21,042 nucleotides of DNA. Origin: G020354945 sp964570585. GTDB lineage: Bacteria; Omnitrophota; Gorgyraeia; JABMRG01; JAFGKX01. Positions within the stretch are counted from its first letter, which is position 1. The number at the start of each line of letters is the position of its first letter. The DNA lies in assembly GCA_964570585.1 (NCBI GenBank), contig CAZMYR010000032.1, forward strand, positions 1-21,042, read 5' to 3'. A program made the translations under genes and the position numbers. Below are positions 6,771 to 13,179 of the stretch, piece after piece. A model generated the notes under the pieces. The model did not search any database, was not told the origin of the DNA, and saw only the letters and a list, made by a program, of their open reading frames with translations.

Positions 6771-8147
6771 ATGGAAAGAATCCTTATTGTAGATGATGAC
6801 CGAGATTTCCGCTTTAATCTCTCTAGTATTTTGGAGGATGAAGGTTATACTGTATCTGTTGCTGCAGATGGAAAAGAAGCGCTTAAGGCCATTGAAAAAG
6901 ATTCTCCCAACTTAGCTTTATTAGATATTCGTCTTCCCAAAACAAATGGTATGAAAGTCTTGAAGCAGATGAAACAGATTGACAAGGATTTGATTATTAT
7001 AATGCTCACTGCCTATGCCGATATAAAAGATGCAGTAAAAGCTATGAAATTAGGAGCGTACGACTATCTTACCAAGCCGTTTGATAATGAGGAGTTGACT
7101 CTTACAATAAAAAAGGCCCTTAAAACTCAGAACCTTAGCAAGGAAGTGGAATATTTAAGAAAAAGATTGGATGAAAAAGCAGTAGATGAGGTAATGGGAA
7201 AGAGTTCCCAGATAAAAAGGGTGCTTAAACAAGTTGCGATTATAGCGCCTACAAATATGACTGTTATTTTAGAAGGCGCAAGCGGCGCCGGCAAGGAGGT
7301 TATTGCTAATATGATTCATCAGAATAGCCCGAGGAAAGATAAACTTTTTGTTGCTATTGATTGTGGGGCTATTCCAGAAACATTGGTTGAGAGCGAATTG
7401 TTTGGATATGAGAAAGGAGCCTTTACCGGAGCTGATGCTCAAAAAGAGGGCAAGTTTGAACAAACTAATAAAGGCACCCTGTTTTTGGATGAGATTACTA
7501 ATTTGCCCGAGGCTGTGCAGGTAAAGCTTTTGCGTGTGCTTGAAGAAAGAAAATTACAGCATTTAGGAGGTTTTAAATATATAAATGTAGATGTCAGAAT
7601 CATAGTTGCTACCAAGACCAATCTCTCTGAAGCTGTAAGAGCAGGCAGGTTTAGAGACGACCTTTTTCATAGATTAAATGAGTTTAGCATTTCTTTACCT
7701 GCGCTTAGAGAAAGAAAAGAAGATATTCCAACATTAGCCAAGTGTTTCCTGGATGAGGCAAATCAGGAGTTTAATAAAAAGATAAAAGGCTTCTTTGTAG
7801 AAGTAATGAGATTCTTACTTAATTATCATTGGCCGGGCAATGTAAGAGAATTGAAAAATGTAATTAGAAGAGCAACGCTTTTGAGCGACTCTAATATGAT
7901 TGGCTTAGAACACCTTTCATTAAATGATGTTGAAACCTCTAAAAGCTTTAATGTTGGACAGGATCTGGGCGAGAATACTTCGCTTCGTGATATAACAAAA
8001 AAGGCCACAGCCGAGGTAGAACGAGACGCAATTAAACAAGCTTTAGCTAAAGCAGCGGGCAATAAATCCAAGGCTGCCAGGATGCTTAATATAGACCGCA
8101 TGACCTTATATTCCAAAATAAAAGAGTTTCAAATCGATAACGTGTAA
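6771..8147 (+). CDS. NtrC-family sigma-54-dependent activator
   Basis: This 458-aa enhancer-binding protein has the classic order. The receiver (about 1-120) has phosphoacceptor Asp52 in LALLDIRLP. The AAA+ domain (about 140-375) has Walker A GASGAGKE at 169-176, the sigma-54 contact loop GAFTGA at 216-221 and Walker B TLFLDE with D240-E241, plus the LPALRERKEDIP and HWPGNVREL segments. A Fis-type HTH at about 425-455 has AGNKSKAARMLNIDRMTLY. An intact GAFTGA loop means that it can remodel the RpoN holoenzyme at -24/-12 promoters using ATP. It ends 156 bp before a perfect -24/-12 site that starts the gas vesicle operon, so it is the obvious candidate activator. Phosphorylation by the upstream kinase is inferred from synteny. 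Confidence 0.96.
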   Translation: MERILIVDDDRDFRFNLSSILEDEGYTVSVAADGKEALKAIEKDSPNLALLDIRLPKTNGMKVLKQMKQIDKDLIIIMLTAYADIKDAVKAMKLGAYDYLTKPFDNEELTLTIKKALKTQNLSKEVEYLRKRLDEKAVDEVMGKSSQIKRVLKQVAIIAPTNMTVILEGASGAGKEVIANMIHQNSPRKDKLFVAIDCGAIPETLVESELFGYEKGAFTGADAQKEGKFEQTNKGTLFLDEITNLPEAVQVKLLRVLEERKLQHLGGFKYINVDVRIIVATKTNLSEAVRAGRFRDDLFHRLNEFSISLPALRERKEDIPTLAKCFLDEANQEFNKKIKGFFVEVMRFLLNYHWPGNVRELKNVIRRATLLSDSNMIGLEHLSLNDVETSKSFNVGQDLGENTSLRDITKKATAEVERDAIKQALAKAAGNKSKAARMLNIDRMTLYSKIKEFQIDNV

Positions 8148-8189
8148 AGTAAATTCTACAAAAGCGTAAATCTCCCCTTACATTTTATA

Positions 8190-8202
8190 AGTTTTTAAAA
8201 CT
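8190..8202. promoter_or_regulatory. AT-rich dyad upstream of the sigma-54 promoter
   Basis: AGTTTTTAAAACT is a perfect 6-bp inverted repeat around one base, centred about 134 bp upstream of the predicted start near 8330. That is the usual distance for an NtrC-type enhancer site. It is AT-rich, so chance is a real alternative. Confidence 0.25.
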
Positions 8203-8261
8203 CTTCTTTTATCACGCCTTAAAAAGCCAAAAATTTAAATTCCTAACTTATTGTATTTTAA

Positions 8262-8289
8262 GAAGATAGAATTCATTATTTCTCACTTC
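8262..8289. promoter_or_regulatory. Inverted repeat GAAGnnAGAA-N8-TTCTnnCTTC
   Basis: GAAGATAGAA (8262-8271) and TTCTCACTTC (8280-8289) match as reverse complements at eight of ten positions, with the same 2-nt gap in each arm. The dyad ends 14 bp before the -24 element. It could be an activator site unusually close to the promoter, or an operator for another regulator such as one of the HTH proteins upstream. Confidence 0.4.
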
Positions 8290-8303
8290 AAAATATATCT
8301 CTG

Positions 8304-8319
8304 TGGCACGACTGTTGCT
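8304..8319 (+). promoter_or_regulatory. Sigma-54 (-24/-12) promoter of the gas vesicle operon
   Basis: TGGCAC-GACTG-TTGCT matches the sigma-54 consensus TGGCAC-N5-TTGCW at every defined position, with GG at 8305-8306, GC at 8317-8318 and exactly 10 bp between them. Predicted transcription starts near 8330, about 33 nt before the response regulator at 8363. The matching factor (rpoN, 1680-2981) and an activator with GAFTGA (6771-8147) are both nearby. No other full consensus of this type was noticed in the window. Confidence 0.9.
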
Positions 8320-8362
8320 AATATTAATAAGTGTGGGGTAAAAAAATAGTTAAGGTGAAAAG

Positions 8363-8809
8363 ATGCTTACCGGAAAAGTAAAAAGAATGCTGGTAGTAGA
8401 TAACGATAAAGATGCATGTCAGGTGATTTCAGATGTGCTAAGAAAGGAAGGGTTTAAGACCAACATTGCCTATGATGCAAGAACCGCCTTGGCAAAGATT
8501 AAGAGAAGCCAAATCGATGTAATGATTTTGGACTACCAACTTTCTGGGATATCCGGATTAATAGTTCTTAAAAAGGCCCGCCAAAGTAAACCTTCCATAA
8601 AGACGATAATGATTTCTGGCCATGGAGATTATTCAACTAAATTAAGGGCGAAGAAATTAGGCGCTTATGATTTCTTGGATAAGCCCTTTGATATAAATAG
8701 GCTTGTAACTGTTGTTAAGAGAGCTTCAAGACAAAAACAAGAAAAAATGGTTATGGCAGGCATGCAGAAAGTGAGTATGCCTGATAGAAAAGGGAGGGTG
8801 AGGGCATGA
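8363..8809 (+). CDS. Receiver-only response regulator, first gene of the gas vesicle operon
   Basis: This 148-aa protein is a single receiver domain (about 6-125) with a short basic tail and no output domain. Phosphoacceptor Asp57 lies in VMILDYQLSG, Ser/Gly in MISGHGD and Lys in DKPFD. The N-terminal acidic cluster reads VVDND, so the second residue of the usual Asp pair is Asn and metal binding may be altered. AAGGTG lies in good position before the ATG. It is the first gene after the -24/-12 promoter, and its stop overlaps the start of the membrane protein by 4 bp (ATGA), so the two are translationally coupled. It may feed back on the kinase upstream or act by protein contact. Its role in gas vesicles is not known. 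Confidence 0.9.
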   Translation: MLTGKVKRMLVVDNDKDACQVISDVLRKEGFKTNIAYDARTALAKIKRSQIDVMILDYQLSGISGLIVLKKARQSKPSIKTIMISGHGDYSTKLRAKKLGAYDFLDKPFDINRLVTVVKRASRQKQEKMVMAGMQKVSMPDRKGRVRA

Positions 8810-9570
8810 AGAAAGTAGGCGCAGTAGGGGTACTTCTCTTTTTCCTGATGTCTGTATTGGCTCTTCCAGCCTTTGCAGCAGAGGTGAAAGAGAAGGCAGA
8901 AGCTACCGCAGGAGGCGGTATTCCACCTATATTGGAGCCTGTTAAGGCTTCGTTTGTTAAGTTGGGTGGATATTTGCCAAAGCTAGGCGGCCTTTTGTTG
9001 ATATTGGTAATAGGCGCTTTGGTTGCAGTAGGAGTTGCAGCTTTATTGAGAATAATCTTAGACGCCATAAAATTAGAACAGGGCGCCAAAAAAGCCAAGA
9101 TTCTTGAGATTCTTAAAAAAGGCGGTATTGGGCTGTCTCTAAGTGATCTTGTTATCGAGATTGTCTTCTTTTTAATTATCATCGTTACCTTAATTACAGC
9201 ATTAGAGTTCTACGGCCTGGTTACAAGTGCGTTTACCAGCCAGATACTATCCTATATTCCTAATGTCATCGCCGCGGTATTTATACTGATTTTAGGTATT
9301 CTTTTGGCAATATTAATCTCAGGAATAATTAAGCTGGTAGGGGGAAATGTAAAGATTGCCCAGTCTGAAACGCTTGGCAATATTGCTAAGTACGCTATAA
9401 CCGTCGTTGCTGGATTAATTGCATTAAGAGAATTGGGATTGAGAATTCTTTTAACCGCCAATTCTATGGATATAATTCTTGGTGGTTTAGCCTTGGGCCT
9501 TGCACTTGCGTTTGGTTTAGGGGCAAAAGAAAAGGCAGAAAAATTTTTAAATAACATATTTAAAGGATAA
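8806..9570 (+). CDS. Membrane protein with MscS-associated TM_helix repeats
   Basis: This 254-aa protein has an N-terminal signal-type segment (6-24, with an AFA-A cleavage-like site) and about five further membrane segments near 61-82, 115-134, 151-173, 192-208 and 222-240. The segment YIPNVIAAVFILILGILLA, and the end GGLALGLALAFGLGAKEKAE, match the conserved TM helix family found beside or within mechanosensitive (MscS-type) channels. The cytoplasmic beta domain of MscS is missing. GGAGG before the start and a 4-bp overlap with the preceding regulator indicate tight co-expression. A role in turgor or ion flow near gas vesicles is an attractive inference, since turgor can collapse vesicles, but no direct evidence is present. 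It is not one of the standard gvp proteins. Confidence 0.75.
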   Translation: MKKVGAVGVLLFFLMSVLALPAFAAEVKEKAEATAGGGIPPILEPVKASFVKLGGYLPKLGGLLLILVIGALVAVGVAALLRIILDAIKLEQGAKKAKILEILKKGGIGLSLSDLVIEIVFFLIIIVTLITALEFYGLVTSAFTSQILSYIPNVIAAVFILILGILLAILISGIIKLVGGNVKIAQSETLGNIAKYAITVVAGLIALRELGLRILLTANSMDIILGGLALGLALAFGLGAKEKAEKFLNNIFKG

Positions 9571-9575
9571 GGTTT

Positions 9576-9593
9576 TGAGGTTAGCGCTCCTCA
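9576..9593 (+). promoter_or_regulatory. Short hairpin in the gvpA leader
   Basis: TGAGG (9576-9580) pairs with CCTCA (9589-9593) around an 8-nt loop in the 68-bp gap before gvpA. No T-run follows, so it is not a terminator. It may set the 5' end of a processed gvpA message. It is weak on its own. Confidence 0.3.
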
Positions 9594-9638
9594 CCCTTTA
9601 AAAAGCGCAAAATCTTAAGATAAGGGAGGTGAAATAAA

Positions 9639-9845
9639 ATGGCAGTTGAAAAAGCGATTGGTTCTTCCAGTTTGGTAGAGGTTATTGACCGAATCCTTGA
9701 CAAGGGCGTCGTAATCGATGCTTGGGTAAGAGTCTCTTTAGTGGGTATTGAGATACTCGCGGTTGAAGCCAGAGTAGTAGCGGCATCAGTCGAAACCTAC
9801 TTGAAGTATGCTGAAGCGATTGGTCTAACTGCGACAGCAGCATAA
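9639..9845 (+). CDS. gvpA: Gas vesicle structural protein GvpA
   Basis: GvpA polymerises into the ribs of the gas vesicle wall and excludes water from the lumen. The 68-aa product carries the whole conserved core: SSSLVEVIDRILDKGVVIDA, then WVRVSLVGIEILAVEARVV, then ASVETYLKYAEAIGLT, that is helix, beta strand, turn, strand and helix. Length is normal for the family. A strong AGGGAGGTG ribosome site precedes the ATG. It is the only GvpA/J/M/S-type gene in the window, so minor paralogues such as GvpJ must lie elsewhere, in the assembly gap or past the right edge. A large stem-loop (9870-9941) follows directly and probably raises the yield or stability of the gvpA message relative to downstream genes. 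Confidence 0.98.
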   Translation: MAVEKAIGSSSLVEVIDRILDKGVVIDAWVRVSLVGIEILAVEARVVAASVETYLKYAEAIGLTATAA

Positions 9846-9869
9846 GGATAGGTTGGTAACTAAAAGGGA

Positions 9870-9941
9870 TTCTTGCCGAGCCATCCTTATGCTCTTGATG
9901 CAGCTGTTATCAAGAGGTCAGAAAGCATGGCTCGCCAAGAA
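9870..9941 (+). promoter_or_regulatory. Large stem-loop directly after gvpA
   Basis: Outer arms TTCTTGCCGAGCCAT (9870-9884) and ATGGCTCGCCAAGAA (9927-9941) pair over 15 bp with one C-C mismatch. Inner arms CTCTTGAT (9892-9899) and ATCAAGAG (9909-9916) pair perfectly around a 9-nt loop. Flanking AAAAGGGA and TCCTTTT may extend the base. The T-rich CCTTTTCATTTT that follows could give partial termination. It would suit 3' protection of an abundant gvpA message. Confidence 0.75.
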
Positions 9942-9975
9942 ACTCCTTTTCATTTTAAAAAGGGTGAAACAGAAC

Positions 9976-10731
9976 ATGCCGGAATCATTAGACATAAAGA
10001 GAGTTGTAGATGATGCCATTTCTTCCTATGAAGCAAAGGCAGAAAAAATGAGCTCTTTATTCGATACTCTCCAGCTAATTCTTGGCGGTTTTCAGGACTC
10101 CTTTATAGAGGGTAAAGAAGAAAGGGAAAAAATCAACGCTCAGCTTCGAGATATACTCGCCAAGAATGAGCACTTAAGAAGGAAGGATTTTGACAATATG
10201 ATGCGAAGCATCTTCACAACCCAGGAGGAAAAGGAGAAAGAAGTAAAGGATTTATTAAAAAGTTACATTAATGAACAAAGACAGATGCCTCAGACTCTAA
10301 GGGAGAGTTTAAAAGATTACAGAGACTCTCTTGCCAAAGGTGAGGTTCGGAGGCTTAAAGAGTTTCAGGACACCATCAGAGAAATACTTGCCAAACAGGA
10401 GAAAAGGAAACAAGAGGTCACTTCCAAGTTAAAAGAATTCCAAAGAGAACAAAAGAATCTGGCAGAAAAGCTAAAGAACCTTTTAGCCAAAGGCAGAGAG
10501 CTTCGGATAAAGGACCTCAAATTAATGCTTAAAGAATTCAGGGACCAACAGGAGAAGCGACTGGCGTCTAAAAAAAGAAGAAAAGAAGAGGCAGAAAGAA
10601 GGAAAGAGGAAGTCGCCAGAATGCTCACCGGTTTCAGGAAGAAAAGACAGGGAGTTTCGCATGAGGCAATTCATCCCGCTCCTTCTGTTAAAAAGAATTT
10701 TCTCAAAGCAAAAGGAACGGGGTTAACATAG
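9976..10731 (+). CDS. Coiled-coil gas vesicle accessory protein 1 (GvpC-like by context)
   Basis: This 251-aa protein starts at ATG 9976 with AGGGTG in good position. An upstream TTG at 9853 would read through the stem-loop and is rejected. It is almost wholly helical and highly charged, with imperfect repeats of about 50 residues each opening near a LAK(N/G) segment: LAKNEHLRRKDFDNMMRSI, LAKGEVRRLKEFQDTIREI and LAKGRELRIKDLKLMLKEF. The N-terminus (VDDAISSYEAKAEKMSSL) and the tail (KAKGTGLT) match the proteins at 10820 and, in part, 11932. It is next to gvpA, where gvpC sits in many clusters, and GvpC is also a helical repeat protein that stiffens the shell. I do not see the cyanobacterial GvpC repeat itself, so the GvpC-like role is inferred from position and architecture. 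Confidence 0.75.
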   Translation: MPESLDIKRVVDDAISSYEAKAEKMSSLFDTLQLILGGFQDSFIEGKEEREKINAQLRDILAKNEHLRRKDFDNMMRSIFTTQEEKEKEVKDLLKSYINEQRQMPQTLRESLKDYRDSLAKGEVRRLKEFQDTIREILAKQEKRKQEVTSKLKEFQREQKNLAEKLKNLLAKGRELRIKDLKLMLKEFRDQQEKRLASKKRRKEEAERRKEEVARMLTGFRKKRQGVSHEAIHPAPSVKKNFLKAKGTGLT

Positions 10732-10757
10732 ATGTTAAAAATAGGCGAAAATTGGAA

Positions 10758-10800
10758 CCCTTCGACAGGCTCAAGGTTTCATCCTGAGCGAAGCCGAAGG
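10758..10800 (+). repeat. Dispersed-type imperfect palindrome between two coiled-coil genes
   Basis: CCCTTCGACAGGCTCAAGG at the left and CCTGAGCGAAGCCGAAGG at the right form an imperfect palindrome (CCTTCG/CGAAGG ends, CTCA/TGAG inside) in the 88-bp gap before the gene at 10820. The sequence strongly resembles a repeat common in intergenic regions of many environmental bacterial genomes. Only one copy is in the window. It ends just before the ribosome site AAAGGAGGA. Confidence 0.6.
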
Positions 10801-10819
10801 ATAAAAGGAGGAGATAGAA

Positions 10820-11563
10820 ATGGGATTAGCTGATGAGATGGAGAGAACCACAGAGAACATCATTGCTTCCTATGATGTACGGGTAAAGGCGCTGGGAGAT
10901 TTAGTTGCCGATACTCATAAAACCATAAAAGGTTTTGCACAGGGCAGGAAGAAGATGGCTGCGGATCAAGCAGAGAATCTAGCCGATTTTGTTAAGGATT
11001 TGTCAAAGAGCATAAGAAATCTGCTTGCCGGCTTTCAAAAAAGCCGCGAGGAAATGGGCAAAGAACAGGGCAAAAATCTAGCTGATTTTATTGATGATCT
11101 GACAAAGAGAGTAAAAAATATACTCAGGTCTGCCCAAAATAGCCTCAAGCAAATGAGCCAGGACCGCAGCAAGATGGCGGAGGAGCTTAAGGAAAAACTT
11201 GCCAAAGAAGCAAAAGAGATTGAAACCTCTGTTAAGAGAAAGCTGAAAGAGTTTGATGAGAGCCATGCCGAGATGAGCGAGGATTTGAAAAAGAGCCTGA
11301 AAGCTTATGTAAAAGATATCGCAGGCAGCGTTAAAAAGCTCCTGGCAGAGGCGAGAGATCTTATGGGTGAATATAGCTCTGATGTACAAGCAGCAAAGAA
11401 GGCCTGGATAAGTATGTCTTCTGCTCTGGCCAAATGCAAAGGCACCGGCGTAATGCCAATGATTGAAGCCGGTGAAAAGGTAACCACAGTCGAAAAAGCT
11501 GTTGAAAAAAAGAGGAGAAAGAGAGGAAGAAGAAAAAAGAGAGGAAGAAAAAAGAAAACATAA
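10820..11563 (+). CDS. Coiled-coil gas vesicle accessory protein 2 with basic tail
   Basis: This 247-aa helical protein has AAAGGAGGAG before its ATG. The N-terminus (ENIIASYDVRVKALGDL) matches the neighbour at 9976. The middle has heptad-like repeats of about 40 residues (QAENLADFVKDLSKSIRNLL, QGKNLADFIDDLTKRVKNIL, then KMAEELKEKLAKEAKEIE and DLKKSLKAYVKDIAGSVKKL). The segment VQAAKKAWISMSSALAKCKG is shared with the small protein at 11932. The C-terminus is very basic, with KKRRKRGRRKKRGRKKKT after residue 229, like a histone-type tail. It could bind an acidic surface, nucleic acid or membrane. A shell-coating or scaffold role is inferred from the repeats and gvp context. No catalytic motif is present. 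Confidence 0.75.
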   Translation: MGLADEMERTTENIIASYDVRVKALGDLVADTHKTIKGFAQGRKKMAADQAENLADFVKDLSKSIRNLLAGFQKSREEMGKEQGKNLADFIDDLTKRVKNILRSAQNSLKQMSQDRSKMAEELKEKLAKEAKEIETSVKRKLKEFDESHAEMSEDLKKSLKAYVKDIAGSVKKLLAEARDLMGEYSSDVQAAKKAWISMSSALAKCKGTGVMPMIEAGEKVTTVEKAVEKKRRKRGRRKKRGRKKKT

Positions 11564-11604
11564 GGAGATCTTACCATGCTGCTTTTTGAAAATAAGGTGT
11601 AGTT

Positions 11605-11928
11605 ATGAGTGAGATAAAATGCGCATTTTGTAAAGGTACAGGAAAGGATCCCTTTGGCCTTCTTTCTAAGCTCGCTGTTTGCCAGGTATGCGGTGGTACA
11701 GGGAGAGTCAAAGTTGATGAGCCCATAGTTGAATGTGCTTTTTGTAAAGGTAGGGGAATTCAGCCTCATCAGCGGCTTAACTGTTCTGCCTGTAAAGGCA
11801 AGGGCAGTGTAACATTTAGAGGCGCTAAAGAAGAGTGTCCTGAATGTGACGGAACAGGCTATAAAGTAGATGGAGGCCTGCCGTGCAGTAAATGTGGAGG
11901 CAGGGGAGTTATCCGTAGGGGAGGCTAA
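11605..11928 (+). CDS. Six-repeat CxxCxGxG zinc-finger protein (J-less DnaJ-type) 1
   Basis: This 107-aa protein is built almost only of DnaJ-type cysteine repeats: CAFCKGTG, CQVCGGTG, CAFCKGRG, CSACKGKG, CPECDGTG and CSKCGGRG. Full DnaJ has four such repeats, which bind two zinc ions and help hold unfolded substrates. Six would allow three zinc sites. There is no J domain, so it cannot by itself stimulate DnaK. It lies among the coiled-coil genes, 41 bp after 10820 and 3 bp before 11932, with AAGGTG as its ribosome site. A holdase or thiol role for sticky gas vesicle subunits is inferred. A second protein of the same design lies at 13522. Confidence 0.88.
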   Translation: MSEIKCAFCKGTGKDPFGLLSKLAVCQVCGGTGRVKVDEPIVECAFCKGRGIQPHQRLNCSACKGKGSVTFRGAKEECPECDGTGYKVDGGLPCSKCGGRGVIRRGG

Positions 11929-11931
11929 TTT

Positions 11932-12153
11932 ATGGGGAACGTATCAGACGGAATGAAATCTCTTTGTGAAGATATTGCTGCTGCTCATGAGGATAGAAAA
12001 AGAGACATCAAAAGGCTGATTAGAAATGTCTCTTCTCTAAGGAAAGATTTTAGAAAGAAAGAAGAAGAGATTCGTTCTGATTTAGCAGAGGCAAGCAAGA
12101 TTTGGAAGAGAATGAAGCAGGCATTAAAAACAAAAAGAACAGAATCCAAATAG
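11932..12153 (+). CDS. Small coiled-coil gas vesicle accessory protein 3
   Basis: This 73-aa helical, charged protein looks like a short form of the two larger coiled-coil proteins: an N-terminal EDIAAAHEDRKRDIKRLIR part corresponding to the ENIIASYDVRVKAL region, joined to LAEASKIWKRMKQALKTKRT, which aligns with VQAAKKAWISMSSALAKCKG near the end of the 10820 product. The repeat-bearing middle is missing. GGGGAGG lies before the ATG and overlaps the end of the zinc-finger gene. gvpN follows after 17 bp. It may cap or compete with the longer paralogues. The paralogy is visible in sequence, but the function is unknown. Confidence 0.7.
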   Translation: MGNVSDGMKSLCEDIAAAHEDRKRDIKRLIRNVSSLRKDFRKKEEEIRSDLAEASKIWKRMKQALKTKRTESK

Positions 12154-12170
12154 AAAAGAGGTGATACTAA

Positions 12171-13136
12171 ATGATTGATGAGATGACCACGGTGCTGGAG
12201 CCAAGTCCTTTACCGGATTTTGTAGAGACCCCTTATGTAAAAGGGATTACCAAAAGGGCAGTTTCTTACATAAAGGCAGGCTTTCCGGTTCACTTCAGAG
12301 GCCCTTCAGGCACTGGCAAGACCACCCTGGCTATGCATATTGCAAGTAAGATAAAAAGGCCGGTTGTAATGATTCATGGGGATGAGGAGTTTACAACCTC
12401 TGATTTAGTGGGCGGTGAATATGGCTACAGAATCAGAAAGGTTGTAGACCGCTTTATCTCAAGGGTCTTAAAGACAGAGGAGGATATGGTAAAACGCTGG
12501 GTTGATAACCGCTTAACCGTAGCCTGTAAATACGGATTTACCTTGATATACGATGAGTTTACACGCTCACGCCCGGAAGCAAATAACATACTTCTGTCTA
12601 TTTTGCAAGAGAAGATGATGGATTTACCTATTGGAAGAGGCGGTGATGAACCTTATTTAAGGGTTGACCCGGAATTTACAGCCATCTTTACATCAAATCC
12701 TGAAGAGTATGCAGGGGTTCATAGAAGCCAGGACGCCTTAAGGGATAGAATGATAACAATGGATTTAGACCACTTTGACTATGAAACAGAAATTGCTATA
12801 ACGAAGGCAAAGTCTAAACTTTCTCGACAGCATGCCGAGACGATAGTCAATATTGTAAGAGGATTAAGGGAATCCGGAAGGTGTGAATTTGCACCGACTA
12901 TCCGCGGCTGTATTATGATTGCCAAGACGCTTAAGATTCAGCATCTTACTCCTGTAAGTTCCAACGGCACCTTTACTCAGGTTTGTCAGGATATACTAGC
13001 GTCTGAGACAAGTAGGGTTGGTTCAAAGACAAATCAAACCAGGGTAAAAGAGATTGTCAGAGAATTGGTTGGAAAGCACACTATAGGCCATAAAGCTGCA
13101 GCCAAAATAAGCGTTGAGCAAAAGCAAGAAAGGTAA
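12171..13136 (+). CDS. gvpN: Gas vesicle protein GvpN (MoxR-type AAA+ ATPase)
   Basis: GvpN is an AAA+ ATPase needed for growth of gas vesicles from small bicones to full size. The 321-aa product has Walker A GPSGTGKT at 44-51, the family segment HGDEEFTTSDLVGGEYGY at about 69-86, Walker B LIYDE at 125-129 and the sensor-1 stretch FTAIFTSNPEEYAGVHRSQD with DALRDRM following. Length is normal for the family. AGAGGTGA precedes the ATG. It is one of three nucleoside-triphosphatases in the cluster (with 14536 and 15582), and of these it is the only one standard across gas vesicle operons. Confidence 0.96.
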   Translation: MIDEMTTVLEPSPLPDFVETPYVKGITKRAVSYIKAGFPVHFRGPSGTGKTTLAMHIASKIKRPVVMIHGDEEFTTSDLVGGEYGYRIRKVVDRFISRVLKTEEDMVKRWVDNRLTVACKYGFTLIYDEFTRSRPEANNILLSILQEKMMDLPIGRGGDEPYLRVDPEFTAIFTSNPEEYAGVHRSQDALRDRMITMDLDHFDYETEIAITKAKSKLSRQHAETIVNIVRGLRESGRCEFAPTIRGCIMIAKTLKIQHLTPVSSNGTFTQVCQDILASETSRVGSKTNQTRVKEIVRELVGKHTIGHKAAAKISVEQKQER

Positions 13137-13179
13137 AAATAGATTCTACGGCACTTCTGGATGAAAAGGAGGTTAGCAA

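Noticed and set aside
9853..9975. N-terminal extension of the first coiled-coil protein from a TTG
   Set aside because: It runs through the large stem-loop, has no ribosome site, and the ATG at 9976 has a good one and matches the paralogues.
11078..11769. Long minus-strand ORFs opposite the coiled-coil genes
   Set aside because: They are shadows of Lys/Glu-rich coding sequence, giving Phe/Leu/Ser-rich products without ribosome sites.
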